Assembly (NCBI GenBank): GCA_905250125.1
Contig: CAJNOL010000409.1
Span: 62,001-126,000, forward strand
Reading direction: 5' to 3'
DNA: 64,000 bases
Source of the DNA: Rotaria sordida
Lineage: Eukaryota; Rotifera; Eurotatoria; Philodinida; Philodinidae
Shown: in pieces, positions 1-11,973 of the stretch
Layout: each line of letters begins with the position of its first letter
Position numbering within the stretch: position 1 is the first letter of the stretch
Position numbers and translations under genes: made by a program
Notes under the pieces: model-generated
Told to the model about the DNA's origin: nothing
The model's input: the letters and a program-made list of their open reading frames with translations, nothing else
The model's database searches: none

Positions 1-3000
1 ATTTTTCTCCTTTCATCAATTATCTGAAAGATTCAACACAATTTAGTAAGGAGAAAATACGTAAATGAAATGATTGTCGTCGTTCTTTTGTGCAATCTCC
101 TGTTTTGTGATTTGACTCGTTTATTTCATCGTGACTTATGAGAAGAACACTTCAACGAATTGCATTAAGCAATAAACATGTCTGCATAGACTCCAAAATG
201 AAACAAAAAACGAATGATAAGTAGAGGTGATACTTCCATTTTCTTTTTGCTTTCAGAAAGGAAAGAAAAGTTGAAATTTTTTAATATTCGACTGTTTGCA
301 GGATTTATATTATCAATTGCAAATGGAATAGGATACTTATTTAAACAACCTTAGCTTTAATGGCTCTCCATTTTTTCTCTTTCCTCATTCTTTTTTTTTT
401 CTTACTTCGAATCATCTATCTTTTTACAATCATTCTTTAGCCATTCATCATCATCACTTTGTGCTACTTCTTTTTCACACAGTTACTCTAAATCTTTCTT
501 CATTCTATTTTATTTAGAAAGAAAAATTTTGAGCGTTGTTTCAGATCGAATTTCAATGAACTTTCAAGCGGCTGCTTATAAAAAGAAGGGATTAGCAAGC
601 CACATTTTCTCTTTTCTTTGTATTAGATGTTGGAAAGAAATTCAATTTAAGATCGAGAATAATTAACATTATTGTTCAAGAGTTAAAACACTTTTCATGT
701 ATGCAGGTAACATCATCTTTTAGTAAATCTTCATTTTCCATTTGGAGTTATATTGTCAAGAAAAGTCATTGTCGTTTGTCTTCAAAAGTACTTCACTTTT
801 CTATGTGTCTTAAGAAACAACATGAATAAGAAAAAATAAACAACAAAAAATGAAAATATAATTTCGTCTTCTATGTATTGCCTGTTTATCTATGCTATAT
901 TTTTGTTTATCTTTTATTACTGTTGGAATTTGAAAAAAAACAAAATAAAAAAAGAAGCCTTGAAAATAAAAAAGATTTGTATCTCCAAAAAAATTATTAA
1001 TAGCCATGAGATATAGAGAACATTATTGGTAGTGTCTTTTCACCAAGAATATAAGATAAAACGAACTGTTTCTCATGCATTTATACGAGTCTGAAATAGA
1101 TTCAAGATTGAGAAATAATGAGAAATAAATATTAAGGGATCTGATAAGAGAACATGAGAAGAATAACAGTTGAGGTGAAGAGAGAAAAAGAAAGTGAAAA
1201 ATAGTCTGATACGAAAGGAGGGACAATTGAAAAAGAGACATATATCATGAAAAAAGAGAAAAATAATGATCGAAGAATATTGAATTGCTGTCTTTCAGAA
1301 CTTTATCTTACAAACAAATAATATGTCACACAAACTTTTACCACGCGACACCCATCTAACTTCATAGCTTCTCTTTCCTTTCTTTTCGGAAAAGAAAGGG
1401 CAACCTCTAGTGTCAAGCGTTTCAGGTTTTTCTTCAAATATTCAATAAAAATAGCCAATTAAATTACAGCGAGGGAATACAAACTTTTTTATTTCTAACA
1501 TAAAAAAAACAACCATGGAGAAAAATTACCAGCAAATTTTGGATATACATGTTAAATAGATGGTGTGATTAGCAAAAGCTTGATTAAAATAAGATTGAAA
1601 TATTACTTAAGCACCAAGATGAACGTATATTCTGAAAGAACACGCTCTAGTCTAAATTGTATGGTCATTAGCAAATATTTTTTGCCGTCTAACAAATAAT
1701 ACGAGTGGCTTATCAGTTAATCAACCAAACAAATTCACTATTAGAGCCTTAAAGAAAAAAGATATTATTAGAAAAAAGATATAGCAGATTTGTTCTACAT
1801 AACATATTTTTGTTATTTCCCATTGATTTTTTTCTCTCAATGAAACAAAACTGAAATGCATTTTTTTTGCCCCAGCTACTTTGATGCATATTTTACGAGA
1901 TAATATGTCTAGACTTCTGATGATGATAGAGTTTCCTGTAAAACAATGTATTGAAAATACTAACACTAAAAAAATCTTTATTCATCATCTGTTAAACTTA
2001 AAAATTATTCGAAATTTTCTATAAATTTTGTGACTTGTATCTCTATGACAATAATAATAAGTAGAAAGCTCAAGTTCTAGCATAGAATAGATCTCGATCA
2101 GTATGGAAACATGTGAGAAAAGAATTCTGAATGAGAAGATCAGAACTTATTTTACATCCTTTAGAAAGAAAAGATAATAGATCTAAAGTATATGAAAGAA
2201 ACAAAATATTATCATAACACAACATGTTACTTTCTTTTGTCTAATTGATTGAAATATTTGTGAATCAGCAATAGAAATCTTATCTGATAATTAAAGCAAT
2301 TGAAAAAATATATGTTTATTTTGATTTTGATTTTGAATTGAATCAAATATTTCTATGGTAAACTTGTTTCAATACCAGTAAAGAAAGAAATAGATAACAG
2401 ATGCATTTTTTTTCTTTTATCTACTACGATCAACACCGATAATAAATACGCTAAGGCCTCAAAAGCATACATTGCTTTGTTTCTTATCCAATACAACACA
2501 GACACATATATAGTTTGTTCTTGTTCTGTTTTTTTTTCCTCATACTGCATACGCTTGTAATGTAAATATGTTGTGTAATTGCACAACTTCAAATCTGAAA
2601 CAATTTATATATCTGTTTGAAAAAGAAATGCGTAGCGTTCGACGCTCCGGAGTTGCAAAGTACAAAAAAACTTGAAAAAGGTATAAAAATACCATAAAAA
2701 CGGTAAAAGCTGAAAAATGGTATAAAAAAAGTACAAAACGGATGCCCTGACTGGTGATATACGGTCAGTGAGCTGAAAATACCAAAAAAAAAAAGTTTGA
2801 AAAAAAGCCTCCGGCTTTTTTGGTTTTTCAGTTATAGTATTTGATAAAATGATATTCTTATGATCATTTTGTCAGACGTTAATTCAATTTTAAATAAATA
2901 ATAGAATTTCTCGACTAGCATATTATTTCATATAACAAGTATCTGCATTGACCTGGCAATAACATACTTCAGTGTAAGTTTTATAACCTGAGATATGTAA

Positions 3001-3197
3001 TACTATAATGAGTTCTCTAATTAGTTGATTTCAATTCATTCTATATTATTGATATTGATAGATGCAAATAGTTAGACAGAACAACATCTGAAAAGGTATT
3101 TCTCTGCAAAAAAAAATTATCATTTTATATTCATGGTAGTTGATGAATTTTAGAAATTCTCATATTCTAATAATGATTCTCTCTAGATAAAGGAGAT
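1..3197. other. Intergenic, no gene recognised
   Basis: A+T-rich sequence with only short ORFs of low complexity on either strand; none resembles a known family or joins to another by plausible splice sites. A TATAAAAAG box lies near 577 but no transcript downstream can be supported. An unusual block at about 2630-2840 is described separately. Confidence 0.6.
2630..2835. repeat. Short-repeat block with small hairpins
   Basis: Compositionally odd block. It begins with a small palindrome (AGCG..CGCT around 2633-2646), then has several variants of GGTATAAAAA, TACCATAAAAA and CGGTAAAAG, and ends in a perfect 9-base-pair stem with a 3-base loop at 2801-2821 (six A, GCC, loop TCC, GGC, six T). The shape mimics a bacterial intrinsic terminator, but in this eukaryotic setting it is more likely part of an uncharacterised repeat. 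No gene lies next to it. Confidence 0.35.
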
Positions 3198-3791
3198 ATT
3201 TCGGACAGTGAAACAACACTTGAGTATTGCATAAGAAACAAATTGAAGAAATACAAGAAAATAGCTATATTTGAATAAATACACATTGGCATCAAAAATT
3301 GAAAACAGAGCTCTTACTCATGTAAAGTATAAGTCTCTTATTATAAAATACAAAGTCAAAATTAGTTGTTGTGATGTTTTCATCAAGAAATTTATATAAA
3401 CGTTTCTTTCGTTTTGAGTGTACGTGTTTGCCTTCTTTTGACTCAAACCCACAGCCTTCTAACGGTTGGTATCGAACTATTAAATATGAATTTATGAATC
3501 TATCAAAGTTTTGAAAATGAAACGACATACGAACTTGATAATGACTGAACAACTGCAAGCTGAGACTTGTAAAACTAAAGCAACACGTTAAACATAAACT
3601 TCTTGATGAAAAATTACAACAACTAATTTCGACTTTTCATTTGATAATAAGAGACTTATACTTTAAACGAGCAAGAGCTCTGTTCAAGTTTTGATACCAA
3701 TGTGAACTTATATCCAAATAAAACTATTTCCTTGTATTTCTTTAATTTGTTCTTTATGTCAGGCTTATATGTTCGTGTACGATTTCGGACA
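3198..3791. mobile_element. Fold-back MITE with 10-base flanking direct repeat
   Basis: Two imperfect inverted arms, roughly 3208-3410 and 3585-3781, pair over most of their length; for example ATAAGTCTCTTATTA on the left matches TAATAAGAGACTTAT on the right. The element is flanked by an identical 10-mer, ATTTCGGACA, at 3198-3207 and 3782-3791, in direct orientation. This is what a target-site duplication would look like, and 9-11 bases is the size made by Mutator-like transposases. No transposase is present, so the element would be non-autonomous. The class assignment is inference from the duplication length alone. Confidence 0.6.
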
Positions 3792-4426
3792 CTATAAATA
3801 GTCAAATGTTAATTGTTATTTAAAATTAGATTGATTTTTGTTTCATATTCGCTAGATATGCTATCATATTAAATAAAAAAGAAAGAATAATGAAATAATC
3901 TATGTTAGAAAAATATTGAAATATATGAATGATAGATTGAATTGGGAAATTAGTATCATTGTATGAATTATTATGCATGATATCAAAAATGATTAAAGTT
4001 CTTGAGCATGTTACAGTAAAGACTTTTTGTGAGTCGAAAAATCATAAATTGGCTAATTTGATTTTTACTTTTATTGTGAATAAAATATTTTATCTACTAT
4101 CATTTCGAATTAATAAGCACAGATAAACACAAAGTAAAAGAAAAATATACAAGAGCAACTGCAACATATTACAAACGCACCATTGTTTCGTCGTTTGTAT
4201 CTTGAATCACCTAAAGATAAATTTTTCATCAGATATTCAAAAGAAGGAAACAAAACATACAAGTAATGGTAGATATGTTTGTTTTGATTGTCTTTTAGAT
4301 TTACGTTGACCAATTGTGTTATATGCTGTTTTTCCATGATAATTTTCCATATTTAAAAAAGATGAATTCGGAGTTGATGTCATTATCTAAACAAGAATAC
4401 GATGATTTTTGTTTTCCTATTTATCT
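3792..4426. other. Intergenic, no gene recognised
   Basis: Region downstream (3' side) of PRC1, which is on the minus strand. A+T-rich, no recognisable coding sequence. It probably includes the PRC1 3' untranslated region. Confidence 0.5.
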
Positions 4427-7400
4427 CTATTGGCTCTTTCTTACTTTAATTTCACCATAAACATTTTTTATTGTATGTAAAAGTGAAAAATCCAAAGGTT
4501 GATCATCTGTGCATGCTGGTGGATGAATAGGTAATTTAGTGGCAACTGATGGTGGTGGTGATGATTGTAATAAACGAGGAGAAGAAGAGGAAGGTGGAGG
4601 AGGAGGACGTGGTTTAACCCGAGCTGGCTGACCTACAGTATGACTTGTTACTTTATTCAAAAATTTTCTTGCAATAATAGCTGCTGGTGTTTTCACTGCA
4701 CGTCGTGCTGTACATGTTACTGCTGTACCAAGAACAAACGGTTCTTTATTGACTATTCGACAGGGCTATAAAAAATAAATTCTATATAATCAATTAAAAT
4801 AGATAAAGATATTCAATATACAGTAGTCACTGGTGTTCGCGATCGAACTGGTGTAAGACCTAGTAGACGTGATGTCGTTGGTGTTCTTCCAGGTGTATTC
4901 AATGGCATAGCTATAGATGGTACTTGTTGATGAGCTTCATCAAATTTTTGTCGAATAGGTACATTATCATACATAAATAATGGATCATTATGTTCGGATA
5001 AAATATTTAAAAATTCTTGTTCGATAATCGGCAATTCTCGATGAAATTTTTTACGTTGACGTCCTTCAATTTCAGCATTATAACCACGTATATGAAAACG
5101 TCCAGGATTAGTTGATGCTTTCTAAATAATTCAATAAAGAAAAAAAAAACGAAACTTAAATAAATAAAAAACAAACTATAAATGCAACAAATTCATTCCA
5201 AAATGAAAGCCATTTATTATAAGCATCAAGAACTGGTTGACGTTTTTTATAAAGTTGTGAAGTACGTTCTAATTCAATATCATATGCATCAAATAAATCT
5301 AATGATAAATTTTCTATTGGAATAAAAATTAAAACAAAACTAAAATACGCAAAAACAAAACCCTAAAATATTTCTCTTACCAAAATCAAGTTTATTAATA
5401 ATAACTCGTTCATCATCACCTACATGTGCTTTTTCTAATAAGTCAATAATTTGTTGATGAATTGAATGACAATATTCTTTTCCATTTTTCATTCGTTCTT
5501 CTCGACAACATGCAATTTCATGTTCAAGCTAAGTCGAAAATTCTTTCTCTCATTTAAACAATATTTCAGACATTTTCGATCAAGATAAAATGAATTCATA
5601 TGTCAATATAGAATAATATTCAACTAAATGCATTTATATAGGAACATCGAATATTTGCATATACATTTCAGATGGCATAAGATTGATTAATATCTTTTTT
5701 TTTTTTATGAAACATAATCTAAAAGGGATGCTGAAGAATACAAAGTAGCAGTTTGCATCCTTTCTCTTTTACAAATCATGACATACGGGATCAACCGAAT
5801 GTCATAGACACGGCTCATCACAGTCATGATTGATATCTTAGCAACAATACATTACAGATATAATCCTAGAAACATCATAGACTGTGATAGGCGTTTTTGT
5901 CGTACAGTCTTTGACTGCATATCAATAATGTCTCATTATAATATATGAACTACTTCCTTATTGCATTTTCGGAGTATTAAGTAAAAGGATTGTGAAGAAA
6001 TGTATCCCGAAATAGATAGAATAAAACAATCTCTCAGGTATGAGTAACAGTAGTTATACCTTATGTCACATGTTAAATCCGCAGGAATTTTACTAATAGT
6101 TTTTTTTCATAATAGTAAAAGAAAAACAAGAATGTGATGTTGAATTTTTAGAAATTCATTAAATAATAATAATATAGTCAAAACTAATAATTATTTATCT
6201 TGATTGTTGGCATCTTTACGCAATGCAATATCTATTCAGAATATCAGAGTACCTCATTTTTACTTATGAGATGCTTAGTATTCGAATATAAAAATGAAGG
6301 TCACTAAATTCCAATATGTATTTCTTATTGAAAAAGAATTACCTAGTTGTTTCTTTTTATTAATCATATTTTATTTCTGTAACCTATTTTCGACAAAAGT
6401 AAGTCAAACAAACATATACATACGTATTGGCTTCTACTATAGTTTTACTTAATGAAAAATGTGTTTATTGTTTAATTAGAAAATTTGAAAACAATTGTCT
6501 TAATCGATTTGGAAAAACGAAATATCACATTTTTTGTACTATTATCAAAAAAACACTGATGTTAAAATAAACTCTTATAAGATTGACTAAATAAGATACC
6601 ATATGCCTGTTCGAATAACTATGCACGATGAATAAGATATTGAGAAACGTATTTCGTCTGCTTGTAGTGAAATCTGAGGCATGCCGAATACTAATAAAAA
6701 AACACTTTTTTTGATAGAATTTCTAGAAGGTTTTTAGAACGATCTTTAGAAAATCATAATGTTCTTCTGAGATCCAACATTGAATTTTCATCTTTAAAAT
6801 GTATATTCGATAGAGGAACTCGATATTTCTAACTTGTACTGTTCAATAGTTATAAGACTTTTCTAGAGGTTCTCGAATTTGGCTATGTGATCTTGGATCA
6901 CCCAAAAATAGGTTCAGAAAGGAATGATCGATCATGCTGAGTCGAGTAATGATGTTTGCTTACATTTTGAGAAACATGGTACTAGATTTCTCTTAAACTG
7001 AAAACAAACATCATTACTCGACTCGGCATCATCGATCATTCCTTTCTGGACCTATTTTCTGGTGAATCAGGATCAAGTAGACAAAATTGAAAACCTCTAG
7101 AAAATTCTTATAACTCGATTTTCTAAAGATCCTACTGAAAATCATCTAGAAATCAGATTGAAAATTTTTTTTTATTTATGTTCGACATGCTCTAGACTTG
7201 ACTACAAGTGGGCGAAAAACGTTTCTCGATATCCCTTTGTCTTGCATAGTTATTCAAAAAGATGCAGGATATTTTATTTTTTTCAATCCTATAATAAACA
7301 AAGTTCTAACTTTTCGAAAAAAATCAATTAATTGAGATGGGTCTTTTATAGCGTCTGGTGCATCTTTCCTTCAAAGAGACTCTTCTATTGCGAGGAAAGA

Positions 7401-8641
7401 TTTACATTCAATTAGGAATTATTTTCTATTTACATATAAAATAATTTTATCGAGATTGAAAATATCTGAAATATACTTTATTTATTTAAAATTCTTTTCT
7501 TACTTGTCTAATAATAAATTCATTGATATGTTCACTTCCAGTTTTAAATGCTAAACAATAATCTTTATTTGGATCTTTTTTTAAACATTGATAAAGATGA
7601 TGAAGTTGATTATGTAATTTTAAAAAACGTGTTTTTTGAATTTCAATTTGATTTTCCAACTAAATAAAATTTTAAATAGAAAAGATTCAACGAAATCAAA
7701 AAAGAAAACAAAACAATACGACTAACTTGATGTATTATTGATTCGATTTCATTAAGACAATCAGCAGTAAGACAACGATCAAATTGTTCAAGAAGAAGAT
7801 ATTGAACAGTTGATTTAGGTGAAGATGGTGTCCATTCTAATTGTTCAGAATATTCTTTTAATTTTAAATAATATGTTGATACTTGAATTAAACGTAGATT
7901 CTAAGAAAAATTATTTATTTGAAAACAAAAAAACAAATGTAAAATTTTAGTTCATTACTAACTTTTAAGTCACTAAGCATTTTAACATGATCTTGCATTT
8001 TTTTATTGATTTCTACAAGTGAAATTGAAAGATCTGAAAGAAAATTTTGAAATAAAAATTAAGAAAAAACAAAATCATAGATCACTCACTTTGATCAAAT
8101 TCAATGGATGCAGTATTAAGTAATGTACATAAATATTTTTCTTGATTTTCAAGTTCATCTCGTCGATGAATTAATTGTCCTTCATGAATTAATAATTCTT
8201 GCATTTCTCGTTCAATATATATTTCTTGTTCTTTTAATTTTAATCCATCAAATACTGAAGTCTACATACAAAAAACAAAATCGAACAAAAAAAATAAAGG
8301 AAAAACAAAAATTAAATTTATTTTTTACGTCTATGGAAGATGAAAGTCCAGTACGTTCAAGTAAATCTTTATAATCATCAAGTAATTGTTTTATTAATTG
8401 TCGTCGTTTTATTAATTGTTCTTTATATATTAATATTTTATTATCAAGTAATTTCTAAAAGAAAAAGATCTATCAGCAAAGATTTTGAAAAATTTAAATT
8501 GAATATTACTTGAGTATATTCTTCAACTTTTACAGCACGTGATAACCATTGATATTCATTAAAACCAAATGAAGACCATAAACGAAACCAATTAGAACAT
8601 GTTGTTGCACGATCAAGTACGAAAGAATCTTTATTATTCAT
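4427..8641 (-). CDS. PRC1: Protein regulator of cytokinesis 1 (PRC1/Ase1/MAP65 family)
   Basis: Microtubule bundler that crosslinks antiparallel microtubules of the anaphase midzone and is needed for cytokinesis. Ten coding exons (8641-8510, 8454-8329, 8261-8090, 8033-7963, 7900-7727, 7659-7504, 5528-5381, 5313-5177, 5121-4822, 4765-4427) join in frame to 584 residues; human PRC1 is about 620. The first two thirds is predicted coiled coil. The family signature of the microtubule-binding spectrin repeat is visible at about residues 373-400 (KASTNPGRFHIRGYN, compared with the human KASDPNRFTNRGG type), preceded by the W..FW..F helix. The tail is basic and has a Pro/Ser-rich stretch at about 523-545. 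Most introns are 40-70 bases, but the one at 5529-7503 is 1975 bases and contains a fold-back element. I start at the ATG at 8641. An ATG further upstream at 8764 opens a short ORF that would need a phase-breaking splice, so a non-coding or extra 5' exon remains possible. Confidence 0.9.
6594..7273. mobile_element. Fold-back element inside PRC1 intron
   Basis: The 680-base segment is a long imperfect palindrome. The outer arms pair GAATAACTATGCA (left, about 6613) with TGCATAGTTATTC (right, about 7244) and continue inward through the GAGAAACGT/ACGTTTCTC blocks. An inner, better conserved pair carries CATTACTCGACTCGGCATC and AATGATCGATCAT around the loop at about 6985. No ORF is present, so it is a MITE-like, non-autonomous element. 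It accounts for about a third of this unusually long intron. Confidence 0.6.
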
Positions 8642-9501
8642 TAATGAAAGATTTTTACTAAATATAAAACAATATGAAAAATAATAAGCATATGAAAAAA
8701 AAATCATACATACAATTGAATTTCTAATGTTTGAAAAACTGATTTTTTTCTTTGGTTGAAGCATTTTGATTTATGAATTATTAAAACAAACGAGTAAAAA
8801 ATAGTTATTAGCGGATCTTTGTTTTTAATAACCAACGGTATCACTATAGAGAGATTCCATTATACAATACTGACATCTATGAAACTCTCATATCAGTTTT
8901 ATCTCAAAGATCGTGAAAATAATTATCGATCTAAAACAACTGCTGAATATTAAAGTGTTGAAATTGATTGATGATATAGAAGTAAATTTTTTCTAAAGAT
9001 TAACTGAAAGCTCACCTAGTTTGTCACAGAAACTTTTGTGTACTTCGGTATCTTAGAATAATTTACAGGCTTTTAGCATTTGACTACAAAATGCTTTTAA
9101 ATATTCAATCTACTAATAATTTGTTGAAAAATGTTTCATAGAATAGTACAGAAACTAGGCAGGTATCTGGTAAGTACCCATGTATTGAGACAATTCTCAG
9201 CAAAATATCCAAACAAGATCCTACACTGTACTCAAAAAAGTATTCTCATGTCAGCTGATCCAATACTTGGATATCTTGAATTCAGTACATCCACTAGAAT
9301 TAGCGTATAGTTGAATGTACTTTTTGAATACCTTTAGATGATCATTGAAGTTTTGTCTTGAACTTAACGACAGTATACGATACTATTGCTTGGCATTCTA
9401 TATAACTTTCTGAATACTTTTTCAATCGTACACTATACGTTGAAAAAGGATTTATGATAGATGAGAGAAATAGTTCGACTTGAGTTCATTTAATGTGATG
9501 G
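8642..9501. other. Intergenic upstream of PRC1
   Basis: Presumed promoter side of PRC1. Direct sequence shows only A+T-rich DNA with scattered GTATTCA/GAATAC-type motifs and no recognisable gene. Confidence 0.45.
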
Positions 9502-10349
9502 GTATATATCGGGTGGTTCATAAATAATCGATTACATAGTATTTTTATTATATTTTAATTCAATACCATTGTCAAAACTTTGATTTTTACTGCATCGGAT
9601 GCGCCATGAAATTCTCTACAAAAAGGCATATTTTAATTCGTTTAAGTTATCTAGATTACAATTGAAGTACTCAATATACTTGTTTACTTAAAAACTGTAC
9701 ACTTTGCACTAGTGTGAAATCGAGTATTTTAACTCAATTGTTCACAATTTGGAGAAAATTGTTTTGGATTTAAAAAAATAAGCTATCGATTCACTATCTG
9801 AAGCTGTAGTATTGTAGTCGAAAGAACTTTTTACAAGTTCATACATGAAACAGGCTGATACGACTTATTTCTAGGCAATTTTAGAGACTCTACGAAACGC
9901 TTATAAATTTCGTCAAGATTCTGGTTTCAAAACTCATGAATTGCACTGACGCGATAGAATTTATCTTTTCTATTCCTGAGGAATAAATCATGTCAACCTT
10001 TTTTATATATGAACTTGTAAAAACTTCTTTGGACTACAATACCACTGCTTCATATAGTAAATTGACGGCTTATTTTTTTTAAATCCAAAACAATTTTCTC
10101 CAAATTGTGAACAATTGAGTTAAAATACTCGATTTCACACTAGTGCAAAGTGTACAGTTTTTAAGTAAACAAGTATATTGAGTACTTCAATTGTAATCTA
10201 GATAACTTAAACGAATTAAAATATGCCTTTTTGTAGAGAATTTCATGGCGCATCTGATGCAGTAAAAATCAAAGTTTTGACAATGGTATTGAATTAAAAT
10301 ATAATAAAAATACTATGTAATCGATTATTTATGAACCACCCGATATATA
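9502..10349. mobile_element. Palindromic MITE with about 280-base near-perfect arms, TA-flanked
   Basis: Left arm 9502-9785 and right arm 10068-10349 are near-perfect reverse complements, starting TATATCGGGTGGTTCATAAA and ending in its complement. Weaker complementarity continues into the centre, so most of the 848 bases can fold back. The ends lie in TATATA, consistent with insertion at TA as made by Tc1/mariner-type transposases. The GGGTGGTTCA terminus also fits that superfamily. There is no ORF inside. The few mismatches between the arms suggest recent activity or arm homogenisation. Confidence 0.8.
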
Positions 10350-11973
10350 CTAAGGTGAGAAAAAGTACTATATTTCGTTAAAAACAAAATTTTATTAAAT
10401 GTGCTAGAAAAAATATACTAAATTGTTTATGTAAAAACAAACTGAGTGCTGATACATTCGTTAGCAATTTACAGATGTTAACATTCAAATAATTATGCAA
10501 GAGACATTCTCGATATATGTATATTGACGATGAAAAGTTATAGATTCTAGAGCTACATAGCCGTTGAAAATTTACATGTATCAGTCTGAATTAGCTCTCA
10601 AAAAGTTATAGATAACTTGAAATTCATTAGTTGTTATCAAAAGAACTATTTCAACAGTTCATTTGATTGAAACTAATAAGGTAGAGTTGATCGACTCGTG
10701 ATCTTTATTGTACTTGTTTGAGTCAGTCTATAATGTATGATTCACTGTATCTTTATTTCAGCATGATAAGTATTTTTTGTTAAAGTCTGCTGTAAAAGAG
10801 AATACTATTCATGCGAATATAATTAATTTTTCTTTGAATCAATACAATCGTGAACAATATTTCATTACTATTACATTTTGGTTGAATTTAATTGTCAATA
10901 TTAATATTTTTTTTATCGATACATAAAAATCTCACGACTTTAATTGACTGTATATGTTATATTGATGTTGTATACTTTATGCATTTGCAATAAAAATCTT
11001 ATCGATACTTTATTCTCAGTTGAGACTTCTTTGCGGAACAGTTTACGAAAATTAATGATGTTCTCTTTTACCATGTGTTTAAGTTTCTCTCTCATATAAT
11101 TTTTATCACTAGGTGTAATTCACCATTCTTTTTCATAACATTATCACGGTGTGACGTCTGTATTTTTTCTACTTTGCTTTTTCTGTACTCTAATGACACA
11201 TTATTTTTCATAGACGATTTATTTTGTCATGCATGAGAAGCTAAAGAAAACATTAATATGTAATTTGTTTACAGTCCCTATTTGTCAAAAATATACTGAA
11301 GTGAATTTTTCTTTTGCGTAAGATAACGAACGTACGTATCATATAGACAACAGGGAAACGACCCAGTCATTATGTAAGTATGATTGTATCTTAATTAATG
11401 TCGAAGAGGAATTATCATTCGATTCTATTGTCTTGATATTGTGTATTTATTTGTGTCGAGTTCAAGAAAAAGGATATTTTCATATACGTACAGTGCACAC
11501 CAATATTCATGTACTGTTAATGAATTAGGTTATGTTGTAAGAAAAGTCACAATAAAAAGCACTTTTAATTTTTCATTGCCTTCTAAAGCTAAAGTAGGTG
11601 AGTTAAAAAAACCGAATAATTTATCTCAATATTTTTCCTAGAGACACTTTAAATATTGACAAATATAAATTAAGACTTTTAGTAACTAAATAAAAATTAA
11701 ATAATTTTGTATTAATATATAAAAAATTTTAAATTATTGCATAATGCGGCTTATTCATTTTTCATAAACAATGAATATAAAAATGATCTAAACATCATTT
11801 CATGTATTGTTATTTTAGAAATGGCTAAACAATCCGAAAGACATCCTTCATGCCAATTCCGAACAGGTACAATATAAAATTTGTCTATTGAATAAAATAA
11901 TTTTTCATATTCATCTGTGTGTCTCTTAGACAAATCATGGCTCGTTCTTCAATATAATTCAAATGGAAAGATC
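10350..11973. other. Intergenic, no gene recognised
   Basis: A 66-codon ORF at 11441-11641 on the plus strand has no recognisable similarity. The last 300 bases are the presumed promoter and 5' leader of the glycohydrolase gene. A possible splice acceptor (CTCTTAG before 11930) leaves room for an upstream non-coding exon. Confidence 0.45.

Noticed and set aside
8642-8764. Upstream start MLQPKKKISF for PRC1
   Set aside because: Its only good donor (GTATGT) leaves phase 0, whereas the next exon would need phase 2, giving an immediate stop; the ATG at 8641 gives a clean model.
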